A stretch of DNA of 64,000 nucleotides from Sphingobacterium thalpophilum (lineage in GTDB: Bacteria > Bacteroidota > Bacteroidia > Sphingobacteriales > Sphingobacteriaceae). The stretch spans positions 1 through 64,000 of the forward strand of contig NZ_CP151087.1 in assembly GCF_038396785.1 (NCBI RefSeq), written 5' to 3'. Positions 39,195 through 49,001 of this stretch are shown here, in pieces. A program made the position numbers and the translations under genes. Below the pieces are notes generated by a model, which was given only the letters and a program-made list of their open reading frames with translations, was not told the origin of the DNA and searched no databases. How positions within the stretch are numbered: position 1 is the first letter of the stretch; every line of letters begins with the position of its first letter.

Positions 39195-41432
39195 TTAGAC
39201 ACTACATAAGTTTACTGTTTGCCCCTTTTTTAGTTTCACATATTGTATACTGTTATCTTTCTGTAAGGTCTTTTTCGTGCTGACATGCATGAGCGTTTTG
39301 GGTTCAAAAATTCGAAAGGTACCCTCTTCGGTCGCAGTTATTTTCAGCGTAACGATTTTATCTCCTTTTTTTTCAGCGCTTACGATAAATCCGCCCATCG
39401 TCCTTAAATTTTTGAAAGATGCTGTTGTCCATTCAGCAGGTAAGGCTGGAAAGATTTCTACATAGTTATTCTTGCTCTGAATGAGCAATTCGTGTATTCC
39501 CTGTGCAAACGCAAAGTTACCTTCCAACGTAAATGGTCGATATGTAAAGTCTGAATATTGCCCACCTTTCTGGTCACCGTTCAGATGAAAGGAATTGGTA
39601 GAACAAAAGTTCTGTGCAAATTTTTGAAGATTGCTAACGGCTTCCTTTCCTTGTTTAGCCCGCGCGTGCAAACAAGCCATCCATGCAAAGGAATAACCGA
39701 CCCACGCCCGTGTACCCAGCTTTTCAATATGATCTAGGGAACTTTCAATGAGCTCTTTTTCCTGCGGATTATTGATGTCTAATAAATCCAATGGATAAAT
39801 TGCCATATAGGGAGACATATGACGATGGGAATGTTTCATTGGAAGATTTGCAGCAACTTGTAGTCCGGTTTCATCCGTCGCATAATGAGGTAGTTGGGTC
39901 TTACATTTTAACCAAGCCTGCGCTTCTTGCGGTTTTCCCATGGCTGTGCTCACCTCAGTAGCAGCCTGGAAAAGAAAATGCGCTAAGCTAAGGTCGAAAT
40001 TGGTCCAATTGTCAAACCATGCTGATACACTGTTGTCGTTGTATTCGGGACTGCTGCTCAAAGGCAGGTAACGGAGTCCATTTTTTAATGTGGTTATATT
40101 CTTAAGGTAAGTCGCAGACGCAACGATATAGGGATAGGCTTGTTCTCTTAGAAAGGTTTTATCCATACTATATTTCCATTGCCAATAAAAATGTTGGGCC
40201 GCCCATGCACCAATCGTTGGAGAAAGAGAATACTGAATCCAACCACCCATAGGGTCTCCATTTAAAGTAAGGACACCGGGTACATTCAGCCCATCGACAC
40301 CGAAATATTGCTTTGTAAAGTCACTATTCTTTTTACGGATCTTCCAGAGCCAATCCGTATAGCTTTTGGCTTCGGCCAATCTATTCCCCGAATAGGCTGG
40401 CCAATAGCTCAATTGGGTGTTAAGGTCATTGTGAAAGTCTCCTTTCCAAGGAGGGAGGCCACCATTATCTGCCGTCCAGACGGCCTGAAGTGTAATTGCT
40501 GGAGCGCCTTCTCTTGCGACAGCACCGAGCTTGTACATATCAAGATAATATTGCTTTTCAAGATTTTTTTCAGGAATAGTTATACTTGATTTGGACCAAT
40601 AGTTTGACCACCAGTGCAAATGGCTTGCTTTTTCTTCGGTGTATTTTTTGAGGGAAAGTTCAGAAGGGTTTGCCCTTTGATCGTTAACGATTGTCCAATA
40701 TCCAATCAGTTTTTTAGCTGATATTTTTTCCCATCTCAATACAACTTCAAAAAAATGATTGTGATAAGTTTTTTGGTGCAACACTTCGTAATTGCTGGTT
40801 CTGGTTATATTTCCTTGCTGATATCCTAATCTTGCTAAATCTTGACCTTCAACAACGCTTTTGTTTTCATCTTTGTTTGCACTATTTTCATATTGATGGG
40901 GAATTAATTGAGGGACAAGGTCACTCACATTGTTTCCTGTAATTTCAAAATAGCCAAAGGGTTTATAGGCGTGTATGAAGGTTCTTAATATCCGACCATC
41001 TTTGAATTTAAGAATATTGGTGGCCTGTTCCAGGTCAAGTACGTTCGAAACGACAGGGCCAAATTTCGCTAAGTCAAAGAACAGCGATGCTGCTGGAAGC
41101 TTGGTGGGATAGGGGGATCTATCGTAAGGAGCGTCTCCCCACTCCTGTACAATGCCATAGCTGTTGTTTTTTATTTGTTGTTGGACCCAATTGAAATTGT
41201 GGTTTTCTATTGCAAAGGCCTTTCTTTCATCCCATAGATCTGCGCGATCAAGTGAAAATCGAATCGTATTATCTTTTTTCCAAATCAATGCACCCAATTG
41301 ACCATTTCCCAACGGAATGGCTTCATCCCACCGCGAAGCCAACTGATCGAAATGGAGGTTGTTGTCCGGTGTCGGTTGACCGAAAGAGAACACTGTAAAC
41401 GAACAGAAGAGTATTAAATAAAGATATTTCAT
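39195..41432 (-). CDS. Exported GH95-type glycoside hydrolase
   Basis: 745 residues, signal peptide about 1-18 (FSFGQ). The N-terminal WDEAIPLGNGQLGALIW is the GH95 signature. The catalytic region is an (alpha/alpha)6 barrel with GDFHNDLNTQLSYWPAYSGN (about 335-355; Asp/Asn residues), WAAQHFYWQWKYSMDKTFL and SSSPEYNDNS. GH95 members are alpha-L-fucosidases or related alpha-galactosidases. Likely periplasmic sugar trimming. No SusC/SusD pair is close. Confidence 0.88.
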   Translation of the reverse strand: MKYLYLILFCSFTVFSFGQPTPDNNLHFDQLASRWDEAIPLGNGQLGALIWKKDNTIRFSLDRADLWDERKAFAIENHNFNWVQQQIKNNSYGIVQEWGDAPYDRSPYPTKLPAASLFFDLAKFGPVVSNVLDLEQATNILKFKDGRILRTFIHAYKPFGYFEITGNNVSDLVPQLIPHQYENSANKDENKSVVEGQDLARLGYQQGNITRTSNYEVLHQKTYHNHFFEVVLRWEKISAKKLIGYWTIVNDQRANPSELSLKKYTEEKASHLHWWSNYWSKSSITIPEKNLEKQYYLDMYKLGAVAREGAPAITLQAVWTADNGGLPPWKGDFHNDLNTQLSYWPAYSGNRLAEAKSYTDWLWKIRKKNSDFTKQYFGVDGLNVPGVLTLNGDPMGGWIQYSLSPTIGAWAAQHFYWQWKYSMDKTFLREQAYPYIVASATYLKNITTLKNGLRYLPLSSSPEYNDNSVSAWFDNWTNFDLSLAHFLFQAATEVSTAMGKPQEAQAWLKCKTQLPHYATDETGLQVAANLPMKHSHRHMSPYMAIYPLDLLDINNPQEKELIESSLDHIEKLGTRAWVGYSFAWMACLHARAKQGKEAVSNLQKFAQNFCSTNSFHLNGDQKGGQYSDFTYRPFTLEGNFAFAQGIHELLIQSKNNYVEIFPALPAEWTTASFKNLRTMGGFIVSAEKKGDKIVTLKITATEEGTFRIFEPKTLMHVSTKKTLQKDNSIQYVKLKKGQTVNLCSV

Positions 41433-41950
41433 AATTTAAAAGGTTTGCTTGTAAATTTAAAACTCTGGAAGGGGAGATACTGACACTATTGTTACTTTTT
41501 TGCATACTATTTTATCTATGCGATGGCCTTGAACCTGTTAAAACCACTTTAAAAGCAGTTTTAACAGTGATTGTATGCAGTGCTGAAAACTAAATAAGTT
41601 AATTCGTATCGAAATTGTTATACTTTATGATTCGAAGGAATATGTTGCAAAAATGATGTTGTATTGTCTACAGTTTAACCAAAGAAAGTACGTTATGCTG
41701 TCTTAAATCAACCTTTTGAGCAGGTGGGTCTATAGTGTCCAGAAAATCTCGCAAGGGCAAGGGGTAATATTGTTTATGTTTCTGTTAATCTAGTTTTAGT
41801 ATAATCCAGTGTTGTTCTCTAATTTTATCCTACTCGAAACGAGCACATTTATGGAATAGTTTCGGCTCCACTTAACGAAGAAAATAATCATTATTCATTT
41901 CGTTTAGTGCATAAACCTAAAATAATACAGAATAGATATATCCCCAGGCT
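41433..41950. other. 518-base intergenic region with a palindrome
   Basis: Divergent promoter region between the GH95 gene and the cytochrome cluster. It holds one perfect inverted repeat (listed separately). No other protein-like reading was found. Confidence 0.5.
41535..41567. repeat. Inverted repeat CTGTTAAAAC-N13-GTTTTAACAG
   Basis: Perfect 10-bp arms in the divergent region, 103 bases upstream of the GH95 start. Size and position suit an operator. No T-run for a terminator. Confidence 0.6.
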
Positions 41951-44707
41951 ATGAAAAAAAAGATTTTGGTGCTAATATTATTGGCGCTTGTGCTTATTGG
42001 TACAAGCATTTTGACTTTTGGAAAAAAAGAGCCAGTTGATTTTAGCGCTGATGTTAAACCGATATTGAATAAACATTGTATCACGTGCCATGGTGGGGTT
42101 AAAAAAAATGGTGGTTTAAGTTTTCTTTTTGAAAATGAGGCATTCGCCAAAGCCGAGTCAGGCAAATCAGCAATTATTCGTGGCGATGGCGAACACAGTG
42201 AACTGGTAAAGAGACTGATTTCCGATGATCCTGAATTGCGTATGCCTTACAATGCCCCTAAACTGAATGACGATGAAATTGATATACTCAAAAGATGGAT
42301 CGATGAAGGAGCTAAGTGGGGAGAGCATTGGGCCTATACAACACCTAAGGAAACGGAGGTCCCTAAACCTTTTTCGTTGCTCAGTATATTTGGTGTAAAG
42401 CCCAAAGGGGTGAACAATACGATAGATTTTTTTGTTTTGGATAAGATGAAGGAGAAGAAATTGTCCTTTGCAGATGAAGCCGATAAAGCATTGTTGCTCC
42501 GAAGAGTGTATTTGGATCTAATTGGTATCCCACCCTCGTTGGCGGAGATTCAAGCCTTTGAAGCAGACCAGCGTGATGATGCTTATACCCGGCGGGTAGA
42601 CAGTCTGTTGGCTTCTCAGAAATATGGCGAAAAGTGGGCGAGTTGGTGGTTGGATATGGCACGATATGCCGATACGAAGGGCTACGAAAAGGATGGCTCG
42701 CGCACGATATGGACTTATCGGGACTGGGTCATCAAGGCCTTAAACAAGGACATGCCTTATGATGAATTTACGATTGAACAGCTTGCCGGGGATTTGCTGC
42801 CGGAGCCAACCAAGGATCAGCTTATCGCAACCGCCTTCCATCGCAATACCATGAATAATGATGAGGGTGGGACCGATAGTGAGGAATTTCGGATGGCTGC
42901 GGTTTTGGATCGTTTAAATACAACTTATCAAGTATGGTTGAGTACGACCTTCGAATGCGTGCAATGTCATAGTCATACTTATGATCCGTTTAAATTTGAA
43001 GAATATTATAAATCGTTAGCTATTTTTAACAACACCGGAGATGAAGATACCCAAGGTGATCATCCTAAACTGCGTTTTTATACTACACAGGATGAAAAGC
43101 GAATTGACAGTATAAAGAGGTGGTTGTCGACGACAGGAAATGCAAGCTTGGTAAAATCAACAGATCTATTCCTTCACACCCTTGAGCCCAAAGTCCATGC
43201 GCATTACAGCGACCAAATCGTAGATGGTGCGCTTTATGATACGAAATGGTTGGGGGTGCGAACTGGAGGATCGGCTCGATTAAGGGCAATAAACCTGGAT
43301 AATAAACAGCAATTCTTCATGAATTTCTGGACAGGTGCGGTAGGTGGAAAATTGGAAATTCACTTGGATAAACTTAGCGGACCAATACTTGCCGTTATTG
43401 ATTTGCCGAGTACGAATGGAAGACAGGTTATTCAGTCTCCCATAAGTGCGACTCGTGGTGTACATGACTTATATCTGGTTTTCAAGAATCCATCTGTCGC
43501 TCATGGACAGCCGATCTGCATGATTGAATGGTTTGCATTTCGCGAGAACTTTCCACATGAAAAGTCACTGGATAATATGAATTTTCAAAAAACTTTTCTC
43601 CAGTTGGTCAATATGCAACCTGAGGGGGTACCAATCATGATTGAAAATCCCAAAGACATGCATCGTAAGACCAATGTATTTATACGCGGTAACCGCCTGT
43701 CGCTAGGTGCTGAAGTGCAGCCCACGGTTCCGGCATCACTGAATAGTTTCCCTAAGGGGGCTCAACGTAATCGCTTGGGTTTTGCGCAGTGGATTGTCAG
43801 CAAGGAAAACCCATTGACAGCGCGAACTTTAGTTAATCGCGTATGGGCTCAACTATTTGGTCGGGGGCTTGTTGAACCATTGGGAGATATGGGCACACAG
43901 AGTATTCCACCGATTCACCGAGAATTACTAGATTATCTTGCCCTAGATCTGATGAATACCAAAAAGTGGAGTATAAAAAAATTGATCCGCGAGATGGTAT
44001 TATCCGGAACTTATAAGCAGTCCTCTAGCTTGAACAATTCCAATTTTGAAAAGGATCCACAGAATTATTATTTGGCAAGGGGACCTCGCTTTAGATTATC
44101 TGCCGAACAGATTCGTGATCAGGCTTTAGCCGTAAGTGGATTGCTCAGCAATAAAATGTACGGACCAAATGTAATGCCATACCAACCGGATGGGGTATGG
44201 ATGACTGTATATAGCGGTGAGTCCTGGGTGAAAAGTGCTGGAGAAGATCAATACCGAAGAGGCATCTATACGTTTTTAAAGCGTACGAGTCCCTATCCTT
44301 CCTTTGTTTCTTTCGATGCTTCTAGTCGGGAGGTTTGTTTGGTCGACCGTATCCGTACCAATACACCGCTACAAGCGCTCGCTACATTAAACGATCCTGT
44401 TTACCTCGAAGCGGCTAAACATTTGGGGGCTATTATGGAAAAGGAGGGAAATGGAAACCTTAGAAATGGTATCCGTGTCGGTTATAAACGTGCAATGTTG
44501 AAGGATGCCGATGAAAAGAACCTCAAAGAGCTGGAACATCTTTATCAAAAAGCGTTGATTGATTTCAGCAAAAAGCCTGATTCGGCAGCCAAGTTTTTGA
44601 ATGAAGATTTAGCAAAAAGCAATGTAAAGGTCCTGCCTTCAAAAGCTGCCTACATGCTTGTTGCCAATGCCGTGTTGAATCTGGACGAATTTTTAACGAA
44701 ATCATAA
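41951..44707 (+). CDS. Cytochrome-type exported protein (PSCyt1 / DUF1549 / DUF1553)
   Basis: 918 residues with one N-terminal helix or signal. Residues about 30-110 are a PSCyt1-like c-type cytochrome domain with heme motif CITCH (about residue 43) and MPY ligand-type Met. Then DUF1549 (about 150-360, including a second CxxCH: FECVQCHSHTYDPFKFEEYY) and DUF1553 (about 620-880: RTLVNRVWAQLFGRGLVEP, TSPYPSFVSFDASSREVC). Mostly described from Planctomycetes; enzymatic role unproven. First gene of a four-gene cluster with matching exported partners. Confidence 0.88.
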   Translation: MKKKILVLILLALVLIGTSILTFGKKEPVDFSADVKPILNKHCITCHGGVKKNGGLSFLFENEAFAKAESGKSAIIRGDGEHSELVKRLISDDPELRMPYNAPKLNDDEIDILKRWIDEGAKWGEHWAYTTPKETEVPKPFSLLSIFGVKPKGVNNTIDFFVLDKMKEKKLSFADEADKALLLRRVYLDLIGIPPSLAEIQAFEADQRDDAYTRRVDSLLASQKYGEKWASWWLDMARYADTKGYEKDGSRTIWTYRDWVIKALNKDMPYDEFTIEQLAGDLLPEPTKDQLIATAFHRNTMNNDEGGTDSEEFRMAAVLDRLNTTYQVWLSTTFECVQCHSHTYDPFKFEEYYKSLAIFNNTGDEDTQGDHPKLRFYTTQDEKRIDSIKRWLSTTGNASLVKSTDLFLHTLEPKVHAHYSDQIVDGALYDTKWLGVRTGGSARLRAINLDNKQQFFMNFWTGAVGGKLEIHLDKLSGPILAVIDLPSTNGRQVIQSPISATRGVHDLYLVFKNPSVAHGQPICMIEWFAFRENFPHEKSLDNMNFQKTFLQLVNMQPEGVPIMIENPKDMHRKTNVFIRGNRLSLGAEVQPTVPASLNSFPKGAQRNRLGFAQWIVSKENPLTARTLVNRVWAQLFGRGLVEPLGDMGTQSIPPIHRELLDYLALDLMNTKKWSIKKLIREMVLSGTYKQSSSLNNSNFEKDPQNYYLARGPRFRLSAEQIRDQALAVSGLLSNKMYGPNVMPYQPDGVWMTVYSGESWVKSAGEDQYRRGIYTFLKRTSPYPSFVSFDASSREVCLVDRIRTNTPLQALATLNDPVYLEAAKHLGAIMEKEGNGNLRNGIRVGYKRAMLKDADEKNLKELEHLYQKALIDFSKKPDSAAKFLNEDLAKSNVKVLPSKAAYMLVANAVLNLDEFLTKS

Positions 44708-44867
44708 ATATGGACTGAAACTTCTGAATAAGGGCTTTCGTATGAAAACGAAGTCTTTTGTTAAGAAGGTTAAGGACTATGAAATAATAAGAATATAAAC
44801 CGAAATGAGCTAAAGCTGCAGACTAAAAATTTAGCGACACAGCCCGTTCATATGTAATGATAGTCAG

Positions 44868-46367
44868 ATGAAAGATCTAAATAAGCTAATAAAAGAAGCG
44901 CAACAATTTGAATTGCAGGCTGTCACAAGAAGACATTTCCTAAAGGATTGTGTGGCAGGTATCGGAGGTATTGCTTTGGGTAGTTTGCTGACGAGTTGTA
45001 ATGGATGGGGACAGTCAAAATCAGCAGAAAAGTTGGATCTGAATGCTCTCAATCCGCTGGTACCCAAACCTCCTCATTTCCCAGGTAAGGCTAAAAGTGT
45101 AATTTATCTGCATATGGCCGGTGCTCCGTCGCAATTGGAGTTATTTGATTACAAGCCTGCATTACAGAAATTACATAATCAACCTTGCCCGGAATCCTTG
45201 CTCGCAGGAAAGAAATTTGCCTTTATTCGTGGGGTTCCAAAAATGTTGGGGCCACAGGCTACTTTTAAACAGTATGGAGCAAGTGGAGCTTGGGTATCAG
45301 ATCATTTGCCTCACTTTAGTAAAGTTGTTGATGAAGTGAGTTTTCTGAAGGCCGTGCATACCGATCAGTTCAATCACGGTCCAGCGCAATTGTTTATGCA
45401 TACGGGAAGTGCCCGTCTCGGCCGGCCAAGCATTGGTTCATGGGTAACTTATGGCCTGGGATCTGAAAATAGCAATTTACCCGGATTTGTTGTGTTAACA
45501 TCGGGAGGTAAAACACCGGATGCAGGAAAAAGTGTCTGGGGAAGTGGATTTTTACCATCGGTATACCAGGGCGTTCAATGTCGTTCAAAAGGTGATCCCG
45601 TATTATATATTGCCGATCCTGAAGGGATGGGAAGGGATATGAAGCGTGATTTGATTGATGCCATAAATAACGTCAACAAAACAGAATACGATACCTTTAG
45701 AGACCCAGAAACCTTGTCGCGGATTGCACAATATGAGATGGCTTATAAAATGCAGGTTGCAGTTCCTGAAGTGATGGACATCAATAATGAACCTGCTTAT
45801 ATTCACGAATTGTACGGAACTGAGCCGGGTAAAGAATCGTTTGCCAATAATTGCCTCTTGGCTCGGAAACTCGTAGAACAGGGGGTACGATTCGTTCAGT
45901 TATTTGATTGGGGTTGGGACAGTCACGGTACAAATCCCGCAGATTCGATTGATCTTGGCTTTAAAAATAAATGCCGGGAGATAGATCGACCAATGACCGC
46001 ATTGATTATGGATATAAAACAACGTGGTTTGCTGGAAGAAACACTAGTCGTGTGGGGAGGGGAATTTGGACGTACACCGATGCAAGAAAATAGGGACAAC
46101 AGCGATATGCCATTCCTGGGACGCGATCATCATACAGACGCCTATACCATCTGGATGGCAGGCGGGGGAGTTCGTAATGGCATAAGTTACGGTCAAACCG
46201 ATGATATCGGGTTCGCGGGGGTGGAGGGGCGCAGTTCTGTACACGATGTCCATGCGACTATGCTCCACCTTTTGGGTTTTGATCATGAGAAATTTACTTA
46301 CGATTTTCAAGGAAGGCCATTCCGATTGACAGATGTGGAGGGTGAACTTATTCAAGCTATAATTTAA
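44868..46367 (+). CDS. DUF1501 protein with Tat signal
   Basis: 499 residues. Tat-type signal TRRHFLKDCVAGIGGIAL near residue 22 and a possible lipobox (LLTSC). DUF1501 belongs to the alkaline-phosphatase/sulfatase-like fold. WGGEFGRTPMQEN and GRDHHTDAYTIWMAGGGVRNG are the conserved family motifs, with histidines and aspartates that fit metal binding (FDWGWDSHG). Usually encoded next to a DUF1549/1553 gene, as here. Confidence 0.88.
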   Translation: MKDLNKLIKEAQQFELQAVTRRHFLKDCVAGIGGIALGSLLTSCNGWGQSKSAEKLDLNALNPLVPKPPHFPGKAKSVIYLHMAGAPSQLELFDYKPALQKLHNQPCPESLLAGKKFAFIRGVPKMLGPQATFKQYGASGAWVSDHLPHFSKVVDEVSFLKAVHTDQFNHGPAQLFMHTGSARLGRPSIGSWVTYGLGSENSNLPGFVVLTSGGKTPDAGKSVWGSGFLPSVYQGVQCRSKGDPVLYIADPEGMGRDMKRDLIDAINNVNKTEYDTFRDPETLSRIAQYEMAYKMQVAVPEVMDINNEPAYIHELYGTEPGKESFANNCLLARKLVEQGVRFVQLFDWGWDSHGTNPADSIDLGFKNKCREIDRPMTALIMDIKQRGLLEETLVVWGGEFGRTPMQENRDNSDMPFLGRDHHTDAYTIWMAGGGVRNGISYGQTDDIGFAGVEGRSSVHDVHATMLHLLGFDHEKFTYDFQGRPFRLTDVEGELIQAII

Positions 46368-46371
46368 AAAT

Positions 46372-47244
46372 ATGAAACAATTTCTAGTATTAATTTTATT
46401 TATGAGCAGTTTTCTATCCATGACTGCCCAGCAGTTACACATTAAATATTATTGCACCAATTGGGGAAATAGCGATTCCTGGGATGCGTTCTGTCTCCGG
46501 GTGAAAAATGCTGGTTACGATGGTGTTGAATCCTGGTTGCCTGGTAGTCCAAATGAGCGCAAGGAGATGATTGATGCATTACATAAATATGGATTGAGTT
46601 TAGGATTGCTTTCAGGCGGATCAGGCGGAACTTACGAGGAATATAAACAAAGTTTTAAGCGTAATTTGGATGAAGCAGCACAGCTGAAACCCGATTATAT
46701 CAATTGCCATACAGGTAAAGATTATTACTCGTTTGAGCAGAATAAAACATTGATTGAGCTTGCTGATGCAGCTAAAAATAAGTACCATATCCCCGTTTAT
46801 CATGAGACTCATCGCGGAAGATTTAGTTTTGCAGCTCATGTGACAAAGGAATATTTAGAGAAGATTCCGACCTTACAACTTGCATTGGATATCTCGCATT
46901 GGTGCAATGTGCACGAATCAATGCTTTCTGATCAGCCCGAGGCTGTAACAAAAGCGCTTTCCAGAACGGAGCACATTCATGCACGAATTGGGCATCCTGA
47001 AGGACCGCAAGTCAATGACCCTGCGGCTCCTGAATGGAAGAGTATTGTTGCGCAACATTTGACCTGGTGGGATAAAGTTGTTGCTAAGCACAAGGAAAAT
47101 GGGGTGAAGTTATTGACCATAACGACCGAGTTTGGTCCAGCGGGTTATTTACCCACATTACCATTTACACAACAACCGGTGGCCGATCAATGGTCAATCA
47201 ATGTTTATATGTTGCATTTACTCAAAGACAGATATAAAGAATGA
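46372..47244 (+). CDS. Exported sugar phosphate isomerase/epimerase-like TIM barrel
   Basis: 290 residues, signal peptide (about 1-19, SMTAQ). Xylose-isomerase-like TIM barrel (AP endonuclease 2 superfamily). Metal-site residues fit HETHRGRFSF, LALDISHW and TTEFGP. Starts 4 bases after the DUF1501 gene and overlaps the next by 4 (ATGA), so translational coupling is near certain. Confidence 0.86.
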   Translation: MKQFLVLILFMSSFLSMTAQQLHIKYYCTNWGNSDSWDAFCLRVKNAGYDGVESWLPGSPNERKEMIDALHKYGLSLGLLSGGSGGTYEEYKQSFKRNLDEAAQLKPDYINCHTGKDYYSFEQNKTLIELADAAKNKYHIPVYHETHRGRFSFAAHVTKEYLEKIPTLQLALDISHWCNVHESMLSDQPEAVTKALSRTEHIHARIGHPEGPQVNDPAAPEWKSIVAQHLTWWDKVVAKHKENGVKLLTITTEFGPAGYLPTLPFTQQPVADQWSINVYMLHLLKDRYKE

Positions 47245-48653
47245 TAGTTTTCTTTGATGAATTATTGGGCTTTTTGGGACGATTTCACCCGCTTTTGGTC
47301 CATTTACCGATCGGCATATTATTGTTGGCTTTTGTTATGGCAATTAGGACTCGGTTTAAAGGCGGTGATATGTATTTGCCTGCTATTAAGCTCTCCTTAT
47401 TCCTAGGGACTATCGCTGCTATAGTAGCTGCTTTATCGGGTTATCTGCTTTCACGAAATGGAGGTTATGAGGAGGATGTCCTGAGCTATCACAAGTGGCT
47501 GGGAATTGCCGTGGCTATCAGTGGTTTATGGCTTTGGTTTCTTTATCGTAAAGAATCTTCTGGTGCATTTCGCTTTTGGCTTTTTTTCATCCTGGTGCTC
47601 TTAATTGGGGTGACCGGACACTACGGTGGAACACTGACACATGGAAAGGGTTACTTTGTGGAAGCGATGCCAGTAGCACTTAAAAAGCTGTTTAAAACGG
47701 AGGAAGCTAAAGAGGAGGTTCTTATCGTTCAAAATGCGCAGGAAGCAGAAGCCTATAAGAGAATTATTCAACCTATTCTAAAACAGCGTTGTCAAAGCTG
47801 CCACGGGCAAAGAAAGCAGGAAGGGGGGCTGGCATTGGATACAAAAGAGAATTTGTTAAAAGGAGGAGAGAACGGTACAGTACTAAATGCAAATGATTCG
47901 AAAAAGAGTGAATTATATGCCCGATTGGTGTTGCCCGAGGGACATAAGAAACGTATGCCCCCTAAAGGCCGTACACCGATAACTGCTGATCAGATAAAAT
48001 TGATTGCCTGGTGGATTGATCAAGGAGCCAATTTTGATAAAAAAGTGCATGAAATACCACAAACGGAGGAAATAGCTCATTTGTTGAAAAAATTGGAAAC
48101 AGGAGAAAAAGAGGAGTCTGCTGTATTGTATGCTGATCTACCAGCAGCACCTTCTTTGCCAAAAGATAAAGTTGATGCTTGGCAGGCTAAGGGTATTAAG
48201 ATCATCCAAGTTGCAAGAGATAATAACTTCGTGTTGGTTAATGCGATTAATTATCCTCAATTTAATGACAAGGACCTACAGGAGTTGTTGGCCATTAAGG
48301 ATAATATTGTACAGCTGAAATTAGGAAATACGGCTGTTACAGATCTTGCTTTTTCAACACTTTCGGCAATGCCAATTCTTTCCCGTCTACATCTGGAAAA
48401 TACAAAAATTTCCGATGCTGGATTGAGCCAGCTGAAAGGCCTGTCAAAATTAACGTACTTGAATCTGACAGGCACAAAAGTTACATCAAAAGGTCTATCA
48501 AAACTGAACGAGCTTCCGAGTTTAAAGAACCTCTATCTCTATAAGACGCTAAATCAGGAAGTCGCTGCAATAAAGCAGTTGAATGCTAAGATTAAGGCAG
48601 ATACTGGTAATTATAGTTTGCCTTTTATTGAAACCGATACAATCAGGTTTTGA
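47241..48653 (+). CDS. Membrane cytochrome with DUF2231, PSCyt1 and leucine-rich repeats
   Basis: 470 residues. Four membrane helices (about 10-130) in a DUF2231-like region starting FHPLLVHLPIGILLLAF. A PSCyt1-like c-type heme domain (about 175-260) with CQSCH and MPPKGRTPIT. A C-terminal leucine-rich repeat (about 340-445; LSRLHLENTKISDAGLSQLKG, LTYLNLTGTKVTSKGLSKL). Plausible inner-membrane electron acceptor and binding partner of the exported cluster. Last gene of the operon. Confidence 0.85.
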   Translation: MIVFFDELLGFLGRFHPLLVHLPIGILLLAFVMAIRTRFKGGDMYLPAIKLSLFLGTIAAIVAALSGYLLSRNGGYEEDVLSYHKWLGIAVAISGLWLWFLYRKESSGAFRFWLFFILVLLIGVTGHYGGTLTHGKGYFVEAMPVALKKLFKTEEAKEEVLIVQNAQEAEAYKRIIQPILKQRCQSCHGQRKQEGGLALDTKENLLKGGENGTVLNANDSKKSELYARLVLPEGHKKRMPPKGRTPITADQIKLIAWWIDQGANFDKKVHEIPQTEEIAHLLKKLETGEKEESAVLYADLPAAPSLPKDKVDAWQAKGIKIIQVARDNNFVLVNAINYPQFNDKDLQELLAIKDNIVQLKLGNTAVTDLAFSTLSAMPILSRLHLENTKISDAGLSQLKGLSKLTYLNLTGTKVTSKGLSKLNELPSLKNLYLYKTLNQEVAAIKQLNAKIKADTGNYSLPFIETDTIRF

Positions 48654-48752
48654 GCTGTTATTGGACCTGGCGGCTACACGATGAAAATCCGCGATCCAAA
48701 TGGAATGCTCTTGTACAATTTAACAACTTGGCGACATAGACAAGTAATTTAA
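48654..48752 (+). pseudogene. VOC/glyoxalase-family C-terminal remnant
   Basis: Directly after the TGA of the cytochrome gene, the same frame reads GPGGYTMKIRDPNGMLLY and NLTTWRHRQVI to a TAA at 48750-48752. This is the usual C-terminal motif of VOC (glyoxalase/bleomycin) proteins. No start or N-terminal domain is present. The piece is a broken relic. Confidence 0.65.
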
Positions 48753-48946
48753 GGAAAATAAACAGGATATTTTAGCGGATAGGAAACGAGTATACAAAGG
48801 AGAATGCGGAAAAGGCTTTAGCGTAATATAAAATAGGAATGCTAAGGTGACGATTTCAAATAAAACCTTCATGACTTCGTAGACACCAACAGCAATGAAA
48901 GCAAACTGAAGGTTCTTTCTGGCCAATAAGATTAGACACTTTCAGA

Positions 48947-48982
48947 AAAAAGAGCAGCAGGAAATTTCCTGCTGCTCTTTTT
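48947..48982. terminator. Terminator, end of mannoside operon
   Basis: Perfect 18-bp palindrome (GAGCAGCAGG / CCTGCTGCTC core), A/T-rich ends, downstream of the minus-strand operon stop. Confidence 0.9.
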
Positions 48983-49001
48983 ACATCGCGATAAGCTGTT
49001 T

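Noticed and set aside
48651..48752. Stop-codon readthrough fusing the cytochrome to the VOC-like tail
   Set aside because: The tail is a clear relic motif, not a functional extension, and the in-frame relation is expected in one of three cases by chance.
48720..48926. Minus-strand 68-codon frame after the cytochrome cluster
   Set aside because: Hydrophobic reading without start support, partly overlapping the VOC remnant. Could be another relic, but evidence is too thin.
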